Source: Microvelia longipes
Lineage: Eukaryota > Arthropoda > Insecta > Hemiptera > Veliidae
Assembly (NCBI GenBank): GCA_018340805.1
Contig: JACMZG010001863.1
Span: forward strand, 50,485,438-50,549,437
Length of the DNA: 64,000 nt
Direction of reading: 5' to 3'
The notes beneath the pieces are model-generated. The model was not told the DNA's origin. It did no database searches and saw only the letters and a program-made list of their open reading frames with translations. Each line of letters begins with the position of its first letter. Within the stretch, counting starts at the first letter, position 1. A program made the position numbers and the translations under genes. Shown here piece after piece: positions 12,330-23,340 of the stretch.

Positions 12330-13160
12330 CAAAACCCAGTTTCGAATGCAATTATTTCTAAAATAAGAAAAGTAATATTAATAATAAAAATCGTTTTACA
12401 AACTCATATTAAGCACTAGAGTACTAATAAACTAAAAGTTGGCGATAGAAATTAAGTTTTACATTAATAAAATGAACTTGTAACTCAGTCTACCTAGGTT
12501 CGGACATTAAGTCTAGTTTACGAAAACATTGTAATGAAAACTATAGATCTACTATCTACTGATTTAATAATCAATTTGGTCGAGTTAATAAACAGCAATA
12601 TACGTCTACAGATTGTAGACTACCTTATATTATTTTATACGATAAAAGATGCGCAATAAAAATTTAATTCACTTTAAATATCCTTTTTTATTACTATTAT
12701 ATCACGTCTAAATTATAAATAAAAAAAGCAAATTGGCGTTTTAATAGAAAAAATAAAGAACAATTTATTATATCCGCCGTCAATAAAAAAGGTCGTTATT
12801 CTAAAAGTATAGATACATTTTTATGAGGTTATAGATTAGGTATTGAGTTGAATTTTAACTTGGTACTGCTCATCAATCAAACTTAAAGCCTTTTACTCCA
12901 GAGATATTTTAAAGTATCGACGCTTCAATACGTTCTGACGATATAGTGAGAGATTAACATTTTTTGAAATATTGTATTGACTGTAAAGCTTAGCAAGTCG
13001 ACGAGAAGACCTGCTTGCGTAGTCCGTCCTTGTGTCGCGCGTATTTCTATCGTTTTGACGTAAATTAGATTACATTTTGATTTGGGCCTACTTATTAATT
13101 CATTTCTTCCTAACTTGTATGGTAATATTTGTTTAAAGAAAATGTTTCACGGTTACAATT
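12330..13160. other. AT-rich non-coding DNA
   Basis: No gene, repeat boundary or structured element recognised. Confidence 0.55.
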
Positions 13161-13182
13161 TATATATATATATTATATATAT

Positions 13183-13226
<44 letters not shown>
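13161..13226. repeat. (TA)n microsatellite
   Basis: About 66 bases of alternating TA with two phase breaks. The Tyr/Ile open frame spanning it is an artefact of the repeat. Confidence 0.95.
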
Positions 13227-13230
<4 letters not shown>

Positions 13231-13589
13231 TGCTTTTGTGACAAAATCAAAAAGCGTCATTTGCTAAATAATTTTAAATTTAAAATCATCATTTGCTAAA
13301 TTTAAAGAGCACGTATTCATGAAATACAAACTAAGCAGACTTAACTACTTATAAACTTGCTTTCCTAGTACCGAATAATAATTTTAACTTAATAAAATGT
13401 GGTAAATTTATAATGTTTAGTATTTTAGATAAAATTGTTATTTGTTGTAAATAAGTTTGGTTCAAAAACATTCCTTGTTAGTTTCTAGTGGGGAGGTTTA
13501 TTTATTTGAGGAAGAGTTGGAATTTGGAAATAACATTAAACAATGTTACGGGTAGCAGGATTACGATATCTCGATCGTAACCTTTTATC

Positions 13590-14430
13590 CTTGCAAGTAT
13601 CAAACTTGAAGTTTTTATTTATAGAAATAAACTTTTTAAAACAAAACTTCGATGTTTTTGTCAGAACTCCTTGATGAATGAGGTTAGAAAATATGATGTT
13701 TACTATATCTAAAGTAGAGCATTAGGAGATACAGTTTTTCTCTCTTTTACAGGAACCCCTTTTCAAAATAATGCACATAGAGTTTTCTAAAATTCCATCA
13801 TAACATGGAATTTCGTAAAATTATACATCTGTCTACATGAGGTAGTAAGAATAAAGGCATGAGGAAATATGGATAATATTTTCTAGAAATTTTCTGCTTA
13901 TAATTTTCCCCATAGCTTTTCCTATTAAAAGACCGGCTTTTTAGAGTTATGCGATTTGCTTTTAAAAGTATATAACACCCATCAACTTTTTACCCTTTAC
14001 AGCTTAGTAGCCCTAAGCCAAAAACATTAAAATTTTAGACATTTGTATACTCTTCCCTACTCTTACTTAAGGAAAATAAATGCTAAAAATTTATTTTTGC
14101 TGTAAAATATTATAAGTTTAAAAATTAATACAACATGTCTTACTAAACAAAATTTTAGATCCAGTTTTGTAAGATGATGATGAAATTTCCGACCTTAACA
14201 ATATAATCATTGAACCTTTGATAAAAGATGCACTTATGACAAAAAGTATTTCCTGTAAGTTCAATATTCGAAATGACAAAATCTGTTAAGAAAAGTAAAT
14301 TTGCAGTAAGTTTAAGCGACACAAAAATTTGATCTTTTTGTCAGAACTCGATGATGGTTAATATTCCTAAAGTAGACCATTATATGAGATTCAATTTTCT
14401 CTATTTGTACAAAACGGTATCTCAAAAAAT
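13590..14430 (+). repeat. two diverged direct copies, about 680 bp apart
   Basis: TTTTTGTCAGAACTC, CTAAAGTAGA-CATTA and TTTTCTCT-TTTTACA occur in the same order at about 13655-13745 and 14335-14415. Weaker similarity reaches upstream of each (CTTGCAAGTATCAAACTT against CCTGTAAGTTCAATATTC). The match is old and gapped. I cannot assign a transposon class. Confidence 0.55.
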
Positions 14431-15743
14431 ACTTTCTAAAAAATGGCTAAATATTTGTTTGCTATATTACAAATAGTTGACAATTATTTGTTAAATATGA
14501 CAAATATATTTTATATTTATGTTATTAAATAAAAATGTTGTTTTGTTTTTTCTTTCTTGATAATTTGTATTGCTTATAATTTTTTAGTGCGTGTGTTTTA
14601 CACTGGTTAATTATTGTAACATTACGTTAAATCATTTTTTTTCATTTTTATTGTTGTTCGTTAAAAACTCGAATTAAATATTTTCAAACACAATAAAATA
14701 GTCGAGTTTCTACTCAAAGGAATTTGTCCCTTTTAAATTCACGGTTTGTACTTTTCAAATCTAGTCACCTCCACACTCCCGACATTGGGAAAAAAGGAAA
14801 ATTCGGTCACGGGAAAGGATTCAGATTGAGAGTATGATAAAATCGTGGTGGGTCGAAGAGAATTGTCGAGGAGGTATTTTGGAGGGGCCTCTGTCAGTGG
14901 AATTTAGAGCTAGAAAGGTTTCTATACCCCCCCCCCTTCTCCTGTGAATCTCGTACTAATCTGATGGGGGGCTCTATTGTATTCTCCGGGGAACCCCATA
15001 TACCTGCTGTGGAGAAATCTCAGCTCATTCTTCTTCTTCTTCTCCCACCTTCTACTTCTCTCTTCAATATTCTTTTCTCTCCTTGCAGATTTTGTAGTTC
15101 ACAATCCCCTTTTTTACCATCCTTTTACCTTGAAGAGATAAGCTCTTATTCCTAAACGTATCTCTTTTCCTTGCGATTAAAATGTAATATTATATAGCTA
15201 GTAAACGAAATAACGTAAGGGAAAGAATCCTGGTAAGAGATTGCTCATATTAAAAATAACAGAGAATTTAATAGAAAGTTTACTGTCACAGATTTCATGA
15301 CATAAGCTAAATAGAACACAATAAGACACGAGGTATTGACATTTTAGAATCAGCTTAACATTCTTTCTCCTATAGATTTTTGCATAAGTAAATTTCGTTA
15401 TTATATAGAATCATTCGTTTTTATTATTCATTTTACAAATAATAGATATAAGGTATGAGATGATAGTTTGGTAATTTTCAAACAAATAGGGCCTAACATT
15501 AAATCTAGTTGCATCCTCAGTAGAAAGACGATGTGCACTATCATGGAAAATAATAAATGTACTAATATTAATTTTATTCTTTTAAATACCATATATTTTA
15601 TATGAGAATAAAATAAGGAGCTCATATATAAATCGAACTAAAGGTATTTTTACGGCTAATCTTAACCTGAAGGATGAGCTTCTATTACCTTTCTATAACC
15701 TTTCTCGCACTCGTTAACTGTCAACTAAGCTCGAAAGGGCCTT
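14431..15743. other. AT-rich DNA with a GC-richer patch at 14760-15150
   Basis: No supported gene. The patch contains a nine-C run (14928-14936) and a long pyrimidine tract, TTCTTTTCTCTCCTTGCAG, ending near 15088 that resembles a 3' splice site. The 63-codon frame across it (14964-15155) runs straight through the tract, so frame and splice site contradict each other. Confidence 0.5.
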
Positions 15744-15985
15744 TATTATTGAAACACCCTATCTCTTGACATTAAATATTTATTGACTAAGCCAGCTTTC
15801 CACCCTTTCTTCATCATCAGTACCATAGCTAACAAGTGACTCCTTACTTTATACATATTTCACTGTCACCGATGATGACCGATTGGTTGAAAGCTGGCTC
15901 TGTCAATAAATATTTTGTGTGTAGAGACTTGGGTGTTTTATTAATACTTTTTATTTATACTTCACTTGCGCTTCTTCGTTTTCTT
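15744..15985. mobile_element. foldback element, first of two adjacent copies
   Basis: Arms of about 56 bp pair with each other: the left arm includes CATTAAATATTTATTGACTA and AGCCAGCTT, and the right arm AAGCTGGCTCTGTCAATAAA, ending GGGTGTTTTATTAATA at 15946. A tail CACTTGCGCTTCTTCGTTTT follows outside the inverted repeat. On the plus strand the right arm carries CGATGATG-ACC-GATT-GGTT-GAAA-GCTGGCT (15871-15899), a variant of the hammerhead-like motif; the left arm carries a weaker inverted version. No protein-coding capacity. Confidence 0.75.
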
Positions 15986-15995
15986 GTCTATTATT

Positions 15996-16230
15996 TATTA
16001 ATAAAACACCTTATCTCTTGACATAAAATATTTATTGACTAAGCCAGCTTTTAAATCCTTCCATCATCATCAGTACTATACTATAAGCTATCAGTACTAT
16101 AGCTAATAAGTGACTCCTTAGTACATCGTTCACCAGCACTGATGATGAGCAAAAGGTTGAAAGCTGGCTTAGTCAATGAATATTTTATGTCAGTAGACTT
16201 GTGTATTTTCACTAGCGCTTCTTTTTTCTG
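15996..16230. mobile_element. foldback element, second adjacent copy
   Basis: Same family and orientation as the element just upstream. The left arm starts TATTAATAAAACACCTTATC; the right arm includes AAGCTGGCTTAGTCAATGAA; the tail CACTAGCGCTTCTTTTTT follows. Both arms contain CTGATGATG, with GGTTGAAAGCTGGCTT on the right. Its centre has an internal partial duplication (AGCTATCAGTACTATAGCTA). The head-to-tail arrangement could come from tandem insertion or a later duplication. Confidence 0.75.
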
Positions 16231-17414
16231 ACAAAAACCATTTATTCTAACAAACTAAAGCAAGTCCGAAATATTCGAGGACAAATTTACCCATTAGCTA
16301 ACTATTTGTATAACTAAGTCAAAATGGATACCAATTATTAATGTAAGATTAACCTAAATCACTTTAAATCCAATTCTAATTACTTCATACGCATTCAGCT
16401 TAATTACAAGCTAATAATCGTTAAGATTAAACACGAATAAATCCAACATAATCCCTTGTAATTAATTCTTTGAGATATTTATCATATAATAACAACATTA
16501 TTGTTTAGCAGAGAAATGCATGTTCAATGTATTAAATGAGAAATCTATGTTAGAATAATGTTATCCAGTGTAAACTACAAACCCCGTACAACATCAATTA
16601 TTTAGATTGTAAACTTATGAATATTAGTTTTAGAATTAATTACTGAACAGATATTATATTGCAAAACAATTAATGTATTATTAATATATCTATTATTACA
16701 CATTGTACAAACATAAGTTTCTTTTTGTTATCAATGTTGTTCTGCTTTCTTGTTTTGTTTTTTCTATTAACTGTTTATTATTTCTTTATCGTTGCTAAAG
16801 TTTTTAGATTTTTTTTAAATTTTACTGCTAAAATTGAATTTCATTACATTTTATGATTAAGTATTAAACCTGCGATAACAGAACATAGTAAGTTAAGAAA
16901 ATAAAACAAAATCAATAAGATTATATCAGTTTGTCATTTAATGCTTAAAAAAACTGAAACTATAAATAAAAATAAAACTAAATAAGACTTTGGGAATAAT
17001 ATGTTTTACAAAACTATTCGATCCGAAGTTTCTTTCTATTTTTGTGAAAAGTAAAGAAAACTTTTTATTTAGAAAAAAAAAATGAAAGGATATCGGTTGG
17101 TATTTTCTTATATTTCCTCATATACTACTTGAATCTTTAAGATGTGTTTGAATCTAAAGAACTATGAAACTAAAATAAGCAAATAAAAGAACACAACTTT
17201 TATTATCTGAAAAGTATGTGAAAAAATTGAAATGGAAATTACCCTTGTAGAAATATGTAGATTTTTATTTCTCCAAATACAAAAATCGCTATAATTGGAA
17301 TAAATGCATATGATCCCTTCTAGGATTTATCTTTTTTGTATTTAATTTTATTGGCAACACTCATAATTGAAGGTGAATTTTACTTTTTGTCATGTTTCGA
17401 ACATTAATATATAT
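16231..17414. other. AT-rich non-coding DNA
   Basis: No gene, RNA or repeat boundary recognised. Confidence 0.55.
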
Positions 17415-17500
17415 CCATAGAGATACTATAGGAGGCATAGCTTATCTCAATACGTTGAGAGGTCTGAAACATCTATTTGGGGCTCTAATAATAAGTATAA
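17415..17500 (+). mobile_element. MITE fragment of the 'catagagatat' family
   Basis: CATAGAGATACTATAGGAGG, then CTTATCTCAATACGTTGAGA and GGTCTGAAACATC-ATTTGGGGCTCTAA, matches the left end of the element at 60591-60915. The rest is missing, so this is a truncated copy. Confidence 0.65.
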
Positions 17501-17633
17501 TAATTTCATAGAATTATCATTCTGTATAATCATTTAATTATTAAGGTTAAGAAAAGTTAAAGAAAAGAGAAACTGTAGTGAAGATAATCGAAGAATCAGC
17601 TACCGTTGATACTTGCTGTTGGATATAAATATA

Positions 17634-17670
17634 CCTGAACCGGTTTCGACATAACGCCATCATCAGCAGG
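17634..17670 (-). ncRNA. hammerhead-like motif, left arm
   Basis: Read on the minus strand: CCTG (stem I), CTGATGA, T, GGC-GTTAT-GTC (stem II, with one G-T pair), GAAA, ACCGGT (self-complementary stem III), T at the cleavage position, CAGG (stem I). All core bases C3, G5, A6, G8, A9, G12, A13 and A14 of a hammerhead are present. The additional T after CTGATGA is absent from standard hammerheads. Activity is unproven. Confidence 0.45.
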
Positions 17671-17778
17671 CGAGGCAACACTCGATCTCTTCATCTTCAG
17701 AGGGCTCGTCGTGCTCATTGAGACTAGAAGTTAATTACTGATATAACCCTATTAGTTGAGAGCTCGAGTGTTGCCCCG

Positions 17779-17815
17779 CCTGCTGATGATGGCTTTATGC
17801 CGAAACCGGTCCAGG
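17779..17815 (+). ncRNA. hammerhead-like motif, right arm
   Basis: CCTG at 17779-17782 pairs with CAGG at 17812-17815 (stem I). CTGATGA follows at 17783-17789, one extra T at 17790, then GGC/GCC with loop TTTAT (stem II), GAAA at 17802-17805, ACCGGT self-complementary (stem III), and C17811 at the cleavage position. Stem III has no loop, so efficient folding would need dimeric RNA, as is known for hammerheads with very short stem III. It is one of the most complete examples of the motif in the window. Confidence 0.5.
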
Positions 17816-17909
17816 GATATTCATATCCAACAGCAAGTATCGACGGTAGCTGATTCTTCGATTGCTTCTTCAACTTGCGGTTAATACAACCTTTTTAATT
17901 GTAGTGAAG

Positions 17910-19260
17910 GTATATCAAATGTTTTTTTTAATATTTTGAAAAATATACTGACAAAATTTTATTGCCTTAAATATAATTTAAAATTATGATTACGATGATT
18001 ATATTCAAAAACTTTGGGTTAATTATTCTTAAATTACCAATAAAAATTTATATTTGAAGGGAAAAGCACACATAATTGCAAAAATATAAAAAGGTGAGTA
18101 CTGCACATACTAAAAGATGAATTCGCCGCTCTTTTTAAGTAATTTAAACAAACCTAGTATTTAAAGAATCACTTAAACTTAAATTGGATGTGACAAATAT
18201 ATTTCTTACACAAATTATAAATATTTTATAATAAAAAGTAAAAAGAAACGCATTAAAACAATAATGTCGAGTAACGTTAATAGTTTTTTTACATTTACAA
18301 GGGTAAAACAAGATGGCTTCGCCCATATGAAAATTTAAGGACAAAATGTAAACTATATGATTTGGCTGACAGAAATCAGATTTTTTTTCTAATTGGTTAT
18401 ATTGCTTTAATATATAATTATAATAGCCTTGGCTTAGATTAATCATCAGGGACCAAAGGTTTACAAGACTTCCTATGATTTTATGTTTATTTTTCTTTTG
18501 CTTTTAAATTTTCTTTTCGTCGGTTTTTTTTAATACTGTTCGTCTTCTTACTTTTCATTTTCTCCTGTACTCTTCTAATGTTTAATAAAAACTATCAAAT
18601 TAATACCTATAAATAAGTAATATTACTGATTAACCTTACTTTGATTAAATTATTGTTCTATTCATGACTATTTTTGTAAAAAGTAATTTACAGAAAAGTT
18701 CTCATAATAAATTGCATTATAAAAAGGTGAAACTTTATTCACTTTAAGATTACGATAGCCCAGTTAAAGTTAAATCTGAGGCAAATATTTTACAAGAAAA
18801 AGCGTATAAGACAAAAGATATAGCCTTCTGTAAGACTGTGCTGTTGGTAACAACTCACTAGCTGCTATCTGTTGAGAAATGTAGCAGTAGAGGCAGCAGC
18901 TGTGTCAGTCTCTTTATCTTCACAATAGACTCTGCGTTTGCCCCTTACCATCTCGTCGCACTCTGTATCGTTTTAACAGACTTTTCTTCGTCATTTTCTC
19001 AGCTCAAATATCTTTTTTTCTTCCCTTTTTTTACTTTATTTCTTCTTTTTTCTTCCTAATCTTTTTTTCCTTAACAGTTAATTTCAAGTTAAGTTGACAA
19101 GTCGACACAACTTCATATCTTTTTTTCTCACCTTGTATCCATGGTATGGAGGTGTATTATAATGCTCTTCTGTAAAATTTATCTGCACTATTTCTGCAAA
19201 CTTTTAAGAAATAACGAAGTGTGAACTAAATCTATCTTTTTGAACTAAATATAAAACAAT
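17910..19260. other. AT-rich non-coding DNA
   Basis: No supported gene. The 100-codon minus-strand frame at 18144-18446 is Lys/Asn/Tyr/Phe-rich with no recognised motif. A GC-richer patch at 18830-18970 contains short CAGCAG/CTGCT repeats. A pyrimidine-rich stretch follows at 19010-19080. Confidence 0.5.
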
Positions 19261-19410
19261 CGGGTACGGGGTACCACGGATAATTTTCTCGTCAACTCGG
19301 ACTCGCTTCGCTCGTCCCAAAGCTTAAAAAAGTATTACTTCGGTCTCGCTGCACTTGAGCTCAGAATAGAATATTGACCCAATCTACAGTGTAATGACTT
19401 TGGACTTGCT
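19261..19410 (-). repeat. 5S-derived repeat family, 3' fragment
   Basis: Begins CGGGTACGGGGTACC, the complement of the family's 3' end, followed by CTCGGACTCGCTTCGCTCGT and ACTTCGGTCTCGCTGCACTT. Later fragments repeat GGACTTGCTTTGCTCGTCC. The 5S-like segment is absent. Confidence 0.65.
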
Positions 19411-19599
19411 TTGCTCGTCCTTAGCATTGTTAGGCTGTTATAAATATGGTTAATAAAAGCTTCGAAAAGTTAGTTTTGTAAACATTAATTTCAGTAAAAA
19501 TTAATCAGTATAACTTAATCATTTACTTATTTGGCCCGTTCAATTACTAATTTCTTCTTACTTCTATAATTTCTAATTTTAAGAAGTTTAATTACTAGT

Positions 19600-20130
19600 T
19601 TTAAGGGAATAAAGATGCACTTTTCACTTCCTTGGGAGTAAAAGGTAAATTTGTCTCCTTTGGGAATAAAAAGCGTTTCCTATTATTGGGGTTTGAGCCA
19701 ATTATATCCATTTTTAGGGAAGCGGTATACAGGGGATCGATACATTTTTGTAACACTTTTCCGAAGCACCCCCAAAATATATAAGGGGGACCCGACCAAA
19801 AACAATATTTACTGGCTCAAAATTCGTTTCAGGTCAAAAGAAGTTGTTTGTAGCAATAAAAAAATGTTTTTGATTTCTTTGGAGGCAGCTCCCACAAAAT
19901 TTATAAGGTGGGTCCGACACAAAAAAATTATAATAAAATCCCTAGAACGTACGAAAATATGAATATAACAAAATTAAATGACATCATCGTCTGGAGATAA
20001 AATCTTGTATGTACATTGGGAGTAAAATGCTATTTTTCCTCTCGCAATTATCTCCCTTGTCTCCGCCTTGGGAGTTCATCACATAAATACCTCGGATTTG
20101 TCTCGGGAGTAGTTAAATGCTTTGGTTCCC
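19600..20130 (+). repeat. diverged internal repeats (TTGGGAGTAAAA; CCCAAAATATATAAGGGG)
   Basis: Two related blocks about 130 bp apart: CACCCCCAAAATATATAAGG with GGGACCCGACC-AAAA near 19766, and CTCCCACAAAATTTATAAGG with TGGGTCCGACACAAAA near 19889. Around them, TTGGGAGTAAAA-like strings recur near 19633, 19659, 20018 and 20070. The 103-codon frame at 19651-19962 crosses both blocks, but I see no domain in it. It may be an old duplicated transposon piece. Confidence 0.5.
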
Positions 20131-20159
20131 GCGGCATACGCCTTAGGAACCAACTAACA

Positions 20160-21744
20160 TAGCATTAGGAAAATAATAGCATTCTTTACTCTTCGGTGTA
20201 TAAATAACTATTATTGGATTCTATAGACTTTGCTCTGTATATATTTTTCATAGTTCTAAACCCAAACAAGATAGTACTTAACCCAATATTTTTCAGTGGT
20301 GTAAAGATTGCTATAAAAGCATTTGAGTTGTCAAAACAAACGAGTTGGGACCTTGAGTCGTTTGTTTCTGACAAGGCATCTCACAAGCATTTCATTCAAT
20401 TATTTTCAGTGATAAAACCTGAAATAATTTCTTGTTTATTTAATTTTTTAGTTACCTCCTTTCCTTTCAAAAAATTATATTGAATTATTTCTTAGTACTT
20501 TAGCGACGTAAAACACTTAGTGAAACACGCAAATACATAAACGTTTATTCTCCATAAGACGCTTTTGAATTTTTAAAGATAACATTAATGGCTTGAAAAA
20601 TAATAAAATAAATTTCAAAGTTAATGTAAAGAATACAAGATGAACGTTTTATAGGATTTTTAATAATATATTTTAGCTAACTGTTTTAGCTTACTTATAA
20701 AATAATAGATCGTCGCTACTAAATTTGTTATAAATGGTTTTAAAGATTGGTGGAATGGGGGAGGTGTGGTTTTTGTGCTCTATTACTGTATCTGTTCAAA
20801 AAGAATTAACCGCTAATGATTCTCCTGGTTTGGGAAGATATCTGGTAAAAGGTTTTTAAGGCTGAGGATTCCAACTTTAGAAGAAGCTACAAAACTTACT
20901 CGTTAATCGCTTTACAAATACCCACTTCTTCCTTGTTGATAAGTTTCTTCTTCTCTCGGATCCTGCTGTTTATTCTTCATATTTCATCCGAGGTTTTGTA
21001 TTGTGTATCATTTCTATAGTGATTCGACAAGATGTGGAATTTTTAATGTTTCTTAATGTGAGAATAATTTTTGTGGAGTCATTGATGTTTTTGTACTCTG
21101 TAGTTAGTTCTTGTCATTGTGTTTAGACAATTTTTGTTTGAAATGGATTCTAACCTTAAATTGCTTTGCCTGATTTGTTTTTACCAGCAGCCAACTCTGG
21201 GATACAAAATATGTTATATTGACTTTACTGTCGATTGTGCTTTAAAATATCTGCATCTATTTTTCAGATTTGCATAATTTTTTTTGTTCGATATTTTTTG
21301 CTTTCCTATCTACTTTAATTAGAGAGTTACAAAGAATTATGTGCTCTTCATATGTAAATAAACACATTAGAGGCCAAATGGCTAAACTTAATTTAATTAA
21401 ACTAAGGTAAATAATCATGTCTTAGTAAATGAGAAGAGAGTTAAATAAGAGGGAATAATGATTACATTAAATTAGTGTCTAAAATTCTTGAAATTTTATA
21501 AATTCATAAATTCCAAAATTTGTTGAAAAAATGTTTTTTTCTAAAAATGATTTCTAGTACTATTTTGAAGTTTACTGAGTCCAACATGACTTCTTCAGGA
21601 ACATTTTTTGTGGCTAGTAAAGTTCTTGCGATATCAAAGATAAAAAATCAACCCGCTTTGCTGCTCTTGTTTTCTTCTAAGATTTTTATTAAAATGATAC
21701 AGGAAGCTTAGTTCATACTTGTTAGTTAGTTTTAATTAGTTATT
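20160..21744. other. AT-rich non-coding DNA
   Basis: No supported gene. The 89-codon frame at 20214-20483 (plus) overlaps another on the minus strand and has no recognised motif. Nothing else stands out. Confidence 0.5.
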
Positions 21745-21745
21745 T

Positions 21746-22092
21746 ATGTACTAGTAAATCAGAGGATAAGTTAAATACTTACTTGTATATCTAAAAGCCT
21801 AAGATAATCATGTGCTAGTAAATCATAGCCTTTAAGTTAATATCGAGTTAATAAAACATAGCCTAAGTTAATATTTTTTTAGGAAATCACGTACTAAGTT
21901 AATCTCATGATAGTAAATCACAGTCTAAGTTAATCATGTGCTAGTAAATCATAGCCTAAGTTAATATTTTTTTTTTAGGAAATCACGGACTAAGTTAATC
22001 TCATGATAGTAAATCACAGTCTAAATTAATCATGTGCTAGTAAATTATAGCCTAAGTTAATCATGTGCTAGTGAATCACAGCCTAAGTTAAT
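21746..22092 (+). repeat. 31-bp minisatellite with trimeric higher-order repeat
   Basis: The basic unit TAATCATGTGCTAGTAAATC plus ATAGCCTAAGT is about 31 bp. Three diverged versions follow in fixed order: A (CATGTGCTAGTAAATCATAG), B (T-rich, TTTAGGAAATCACG-ACTAAG) and C (CTCATGATAGTAAATCACAG). The A-B-C block repeats with a spacing of about 95 bp, then A-type units end the array at about 31-bp spacing. This is higher-order repeat structure, as in satellite DNA, in a short array. Non-coding. Confidence 0.85.
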
Positions 22093-22095
22093 CAA

Positions 22096-23110
22096 ATACA
22101 TTAAATATCACTATCAACAATTAATTAATTACTTATTATCAAATGAACGACTTCAATTCTACAATTTTTTTATATAAAAAAACTACATACATTTTGATCC
22201 ATTTGAATCAAAATCATCTTTTGGTAAAATTAGAAACAACACTACTAAAATTGCTCTTAAAAATATACAAGTCACTGTAATAATTACAATTTAGATTATC
22301 ATTCAATTGTATGTCTAATGTTCCTGATATTTGCGTCTTCGTTATTCATGTGTCAGGAAATTATCACATCTCTTCGTGTTGAAATCTCAGTAGTTTCAAA
22401 TTCTACAACGCGTTAATGATTTCGTTTGTTTACTTAAAGGTTAAAGGTCTTATTCAATACCTAAGATTAATTTATTCCCTTGTCAAATATTCAATTATTA
22501 ATTACTCTTAATTTTTTTCTCTTACTGCCATTAATTTCGAGTCGAGTCATTTCATAGTTTAATAACTTACTGGTCAGTATGAATTATTAATCAAACCTAA
22601 TTGTTTTTTATAATGCTGATAATTACAAGTTAAGATTAATTTGGACTGTTAGAAGTAACCCTATATGAGTAAGCTTGGATAATTACTTCTTTAATAAAGG
22701 ATAAACCCTGTAATCATTTATTTAATAAGAAATACTAAAATGAAATTTTTACTATAATCATTATTTTATTTGTTCTTCTTTTCTTTTTCTATTTTTTTCT
22801 TCTTAATAACATTATGTTTTATAATTTAAGGTCCATGCTGAAATAAACCTACGTCTTTTGTTTTTAAAGCAACCTAAAAATCATTTCATTGAATAATGTT
22901 CAAAGTAATGACTCTGAACTCAGAATATTGGGACAGGGATCTAACTATGTGGTTTATAATTGAAGTAATTATATTTTTACCCTTTAGTTTTGGCATGATA
23001 AGAGAAAAACATGATTCTTTTGAAAATCATTACAGAAGGTTGTTAGTGTAATTATATTAGTCTCAGTAGAGAATTAAAGAAGTCTTTCCTAAAAAAAAAA
23101 AAACAATTTT
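22096..23110. other. AT-rich non-coding DNA
   Basis: No gene or clear repeat found. Confidence 0.55.
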
Positions 23111-23151
23111 AGCTAAGCGATTTCAACCTATAAAGAGGCCATCTTCAGCGC
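23111..23151 (-). ncRNA. decayed hammerhead-like motif
   Basis: Minus strand: GCG, CTGAAGA, T, GGCCT, CTTTAT, AGGTT, GAAA, TCGCTTAGCT. It is a relative of the motif at 45659-45702 with an intact CTGANGA and GAAA core, but the self-complementary stem III (AGCGCT) has mutated and stem I pairing is lost. An A-run of about 13 (23091-23103) sits beside it. Confidence 0.4.
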
Positions 23152-23199
23152 AAAGTAGTTGCTCCGAATAAATAACAATTCTATATTTAATGAGGTTAT

Positions 23200-23340
23200 A
23201 TATTACCGCGAGTTAAAGAAGCAATTGAAGTATCAGCTACTTAAGTGTTGCAGCGCCTGCTGATGTTGTCTTTAAGCCGAAACCAGACCAGGGTATTCAT
23301 GTTTAACAGTTAGTATTGACGGTAGCTGATTCTTTAATTA
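23200..23340 (+). mobile_element. internally deleted copy of the 17574 foldback family
   Basis: The left end (ACCGCGAGTTAAAGAAGCAA) is the inverted counterpart of the tail and outer arm of the 17574-17909 element. It is followed directly by TGTTGCAGCGCCTGCTGATG, with GTCTTTAAGCCGAAACCAGA, and ends GACGGTAGCTGATTCTT. Most of the left arm and the loop are missing. The hammerhead-like motif survives with mutations in stem III (ACCAGAC) and in the core (CTGATGTTG). Confidence 0.7.

Larger units (their letters stand above)
17574..17909. mobile_element. foldback element with hammerhead-like motif in both arms
   Basis: A palindromic element of about 300 bp: left arm 17579-17690, right arm 17758-17874, sharing GAAGAATCAGCTACCG, GATACTTGCTGTTGGATAT and the GC-rich block GCCTGCTGATGATGGC. 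The 10-mer TGTAGTGAAG occurs at 17574-17583 and 17900-17909 (13 bases with one mismatch if extended to AA[C/T]TG), flanking the element as a probable target-site duplication. The tail between the right arm and the duplication reads CAACTTGCGGTTAATACAAC. Related fragments lie at 23211-23340 and 25789-25860. No coding capacity. Confidence 0.8.

Noticed and set aside
15040..15155. Pyrimidine tract plus CAG as a splice acceptor
   Set aside because: A single site without a coding exon; pyrimidine runs are common in this sequence.
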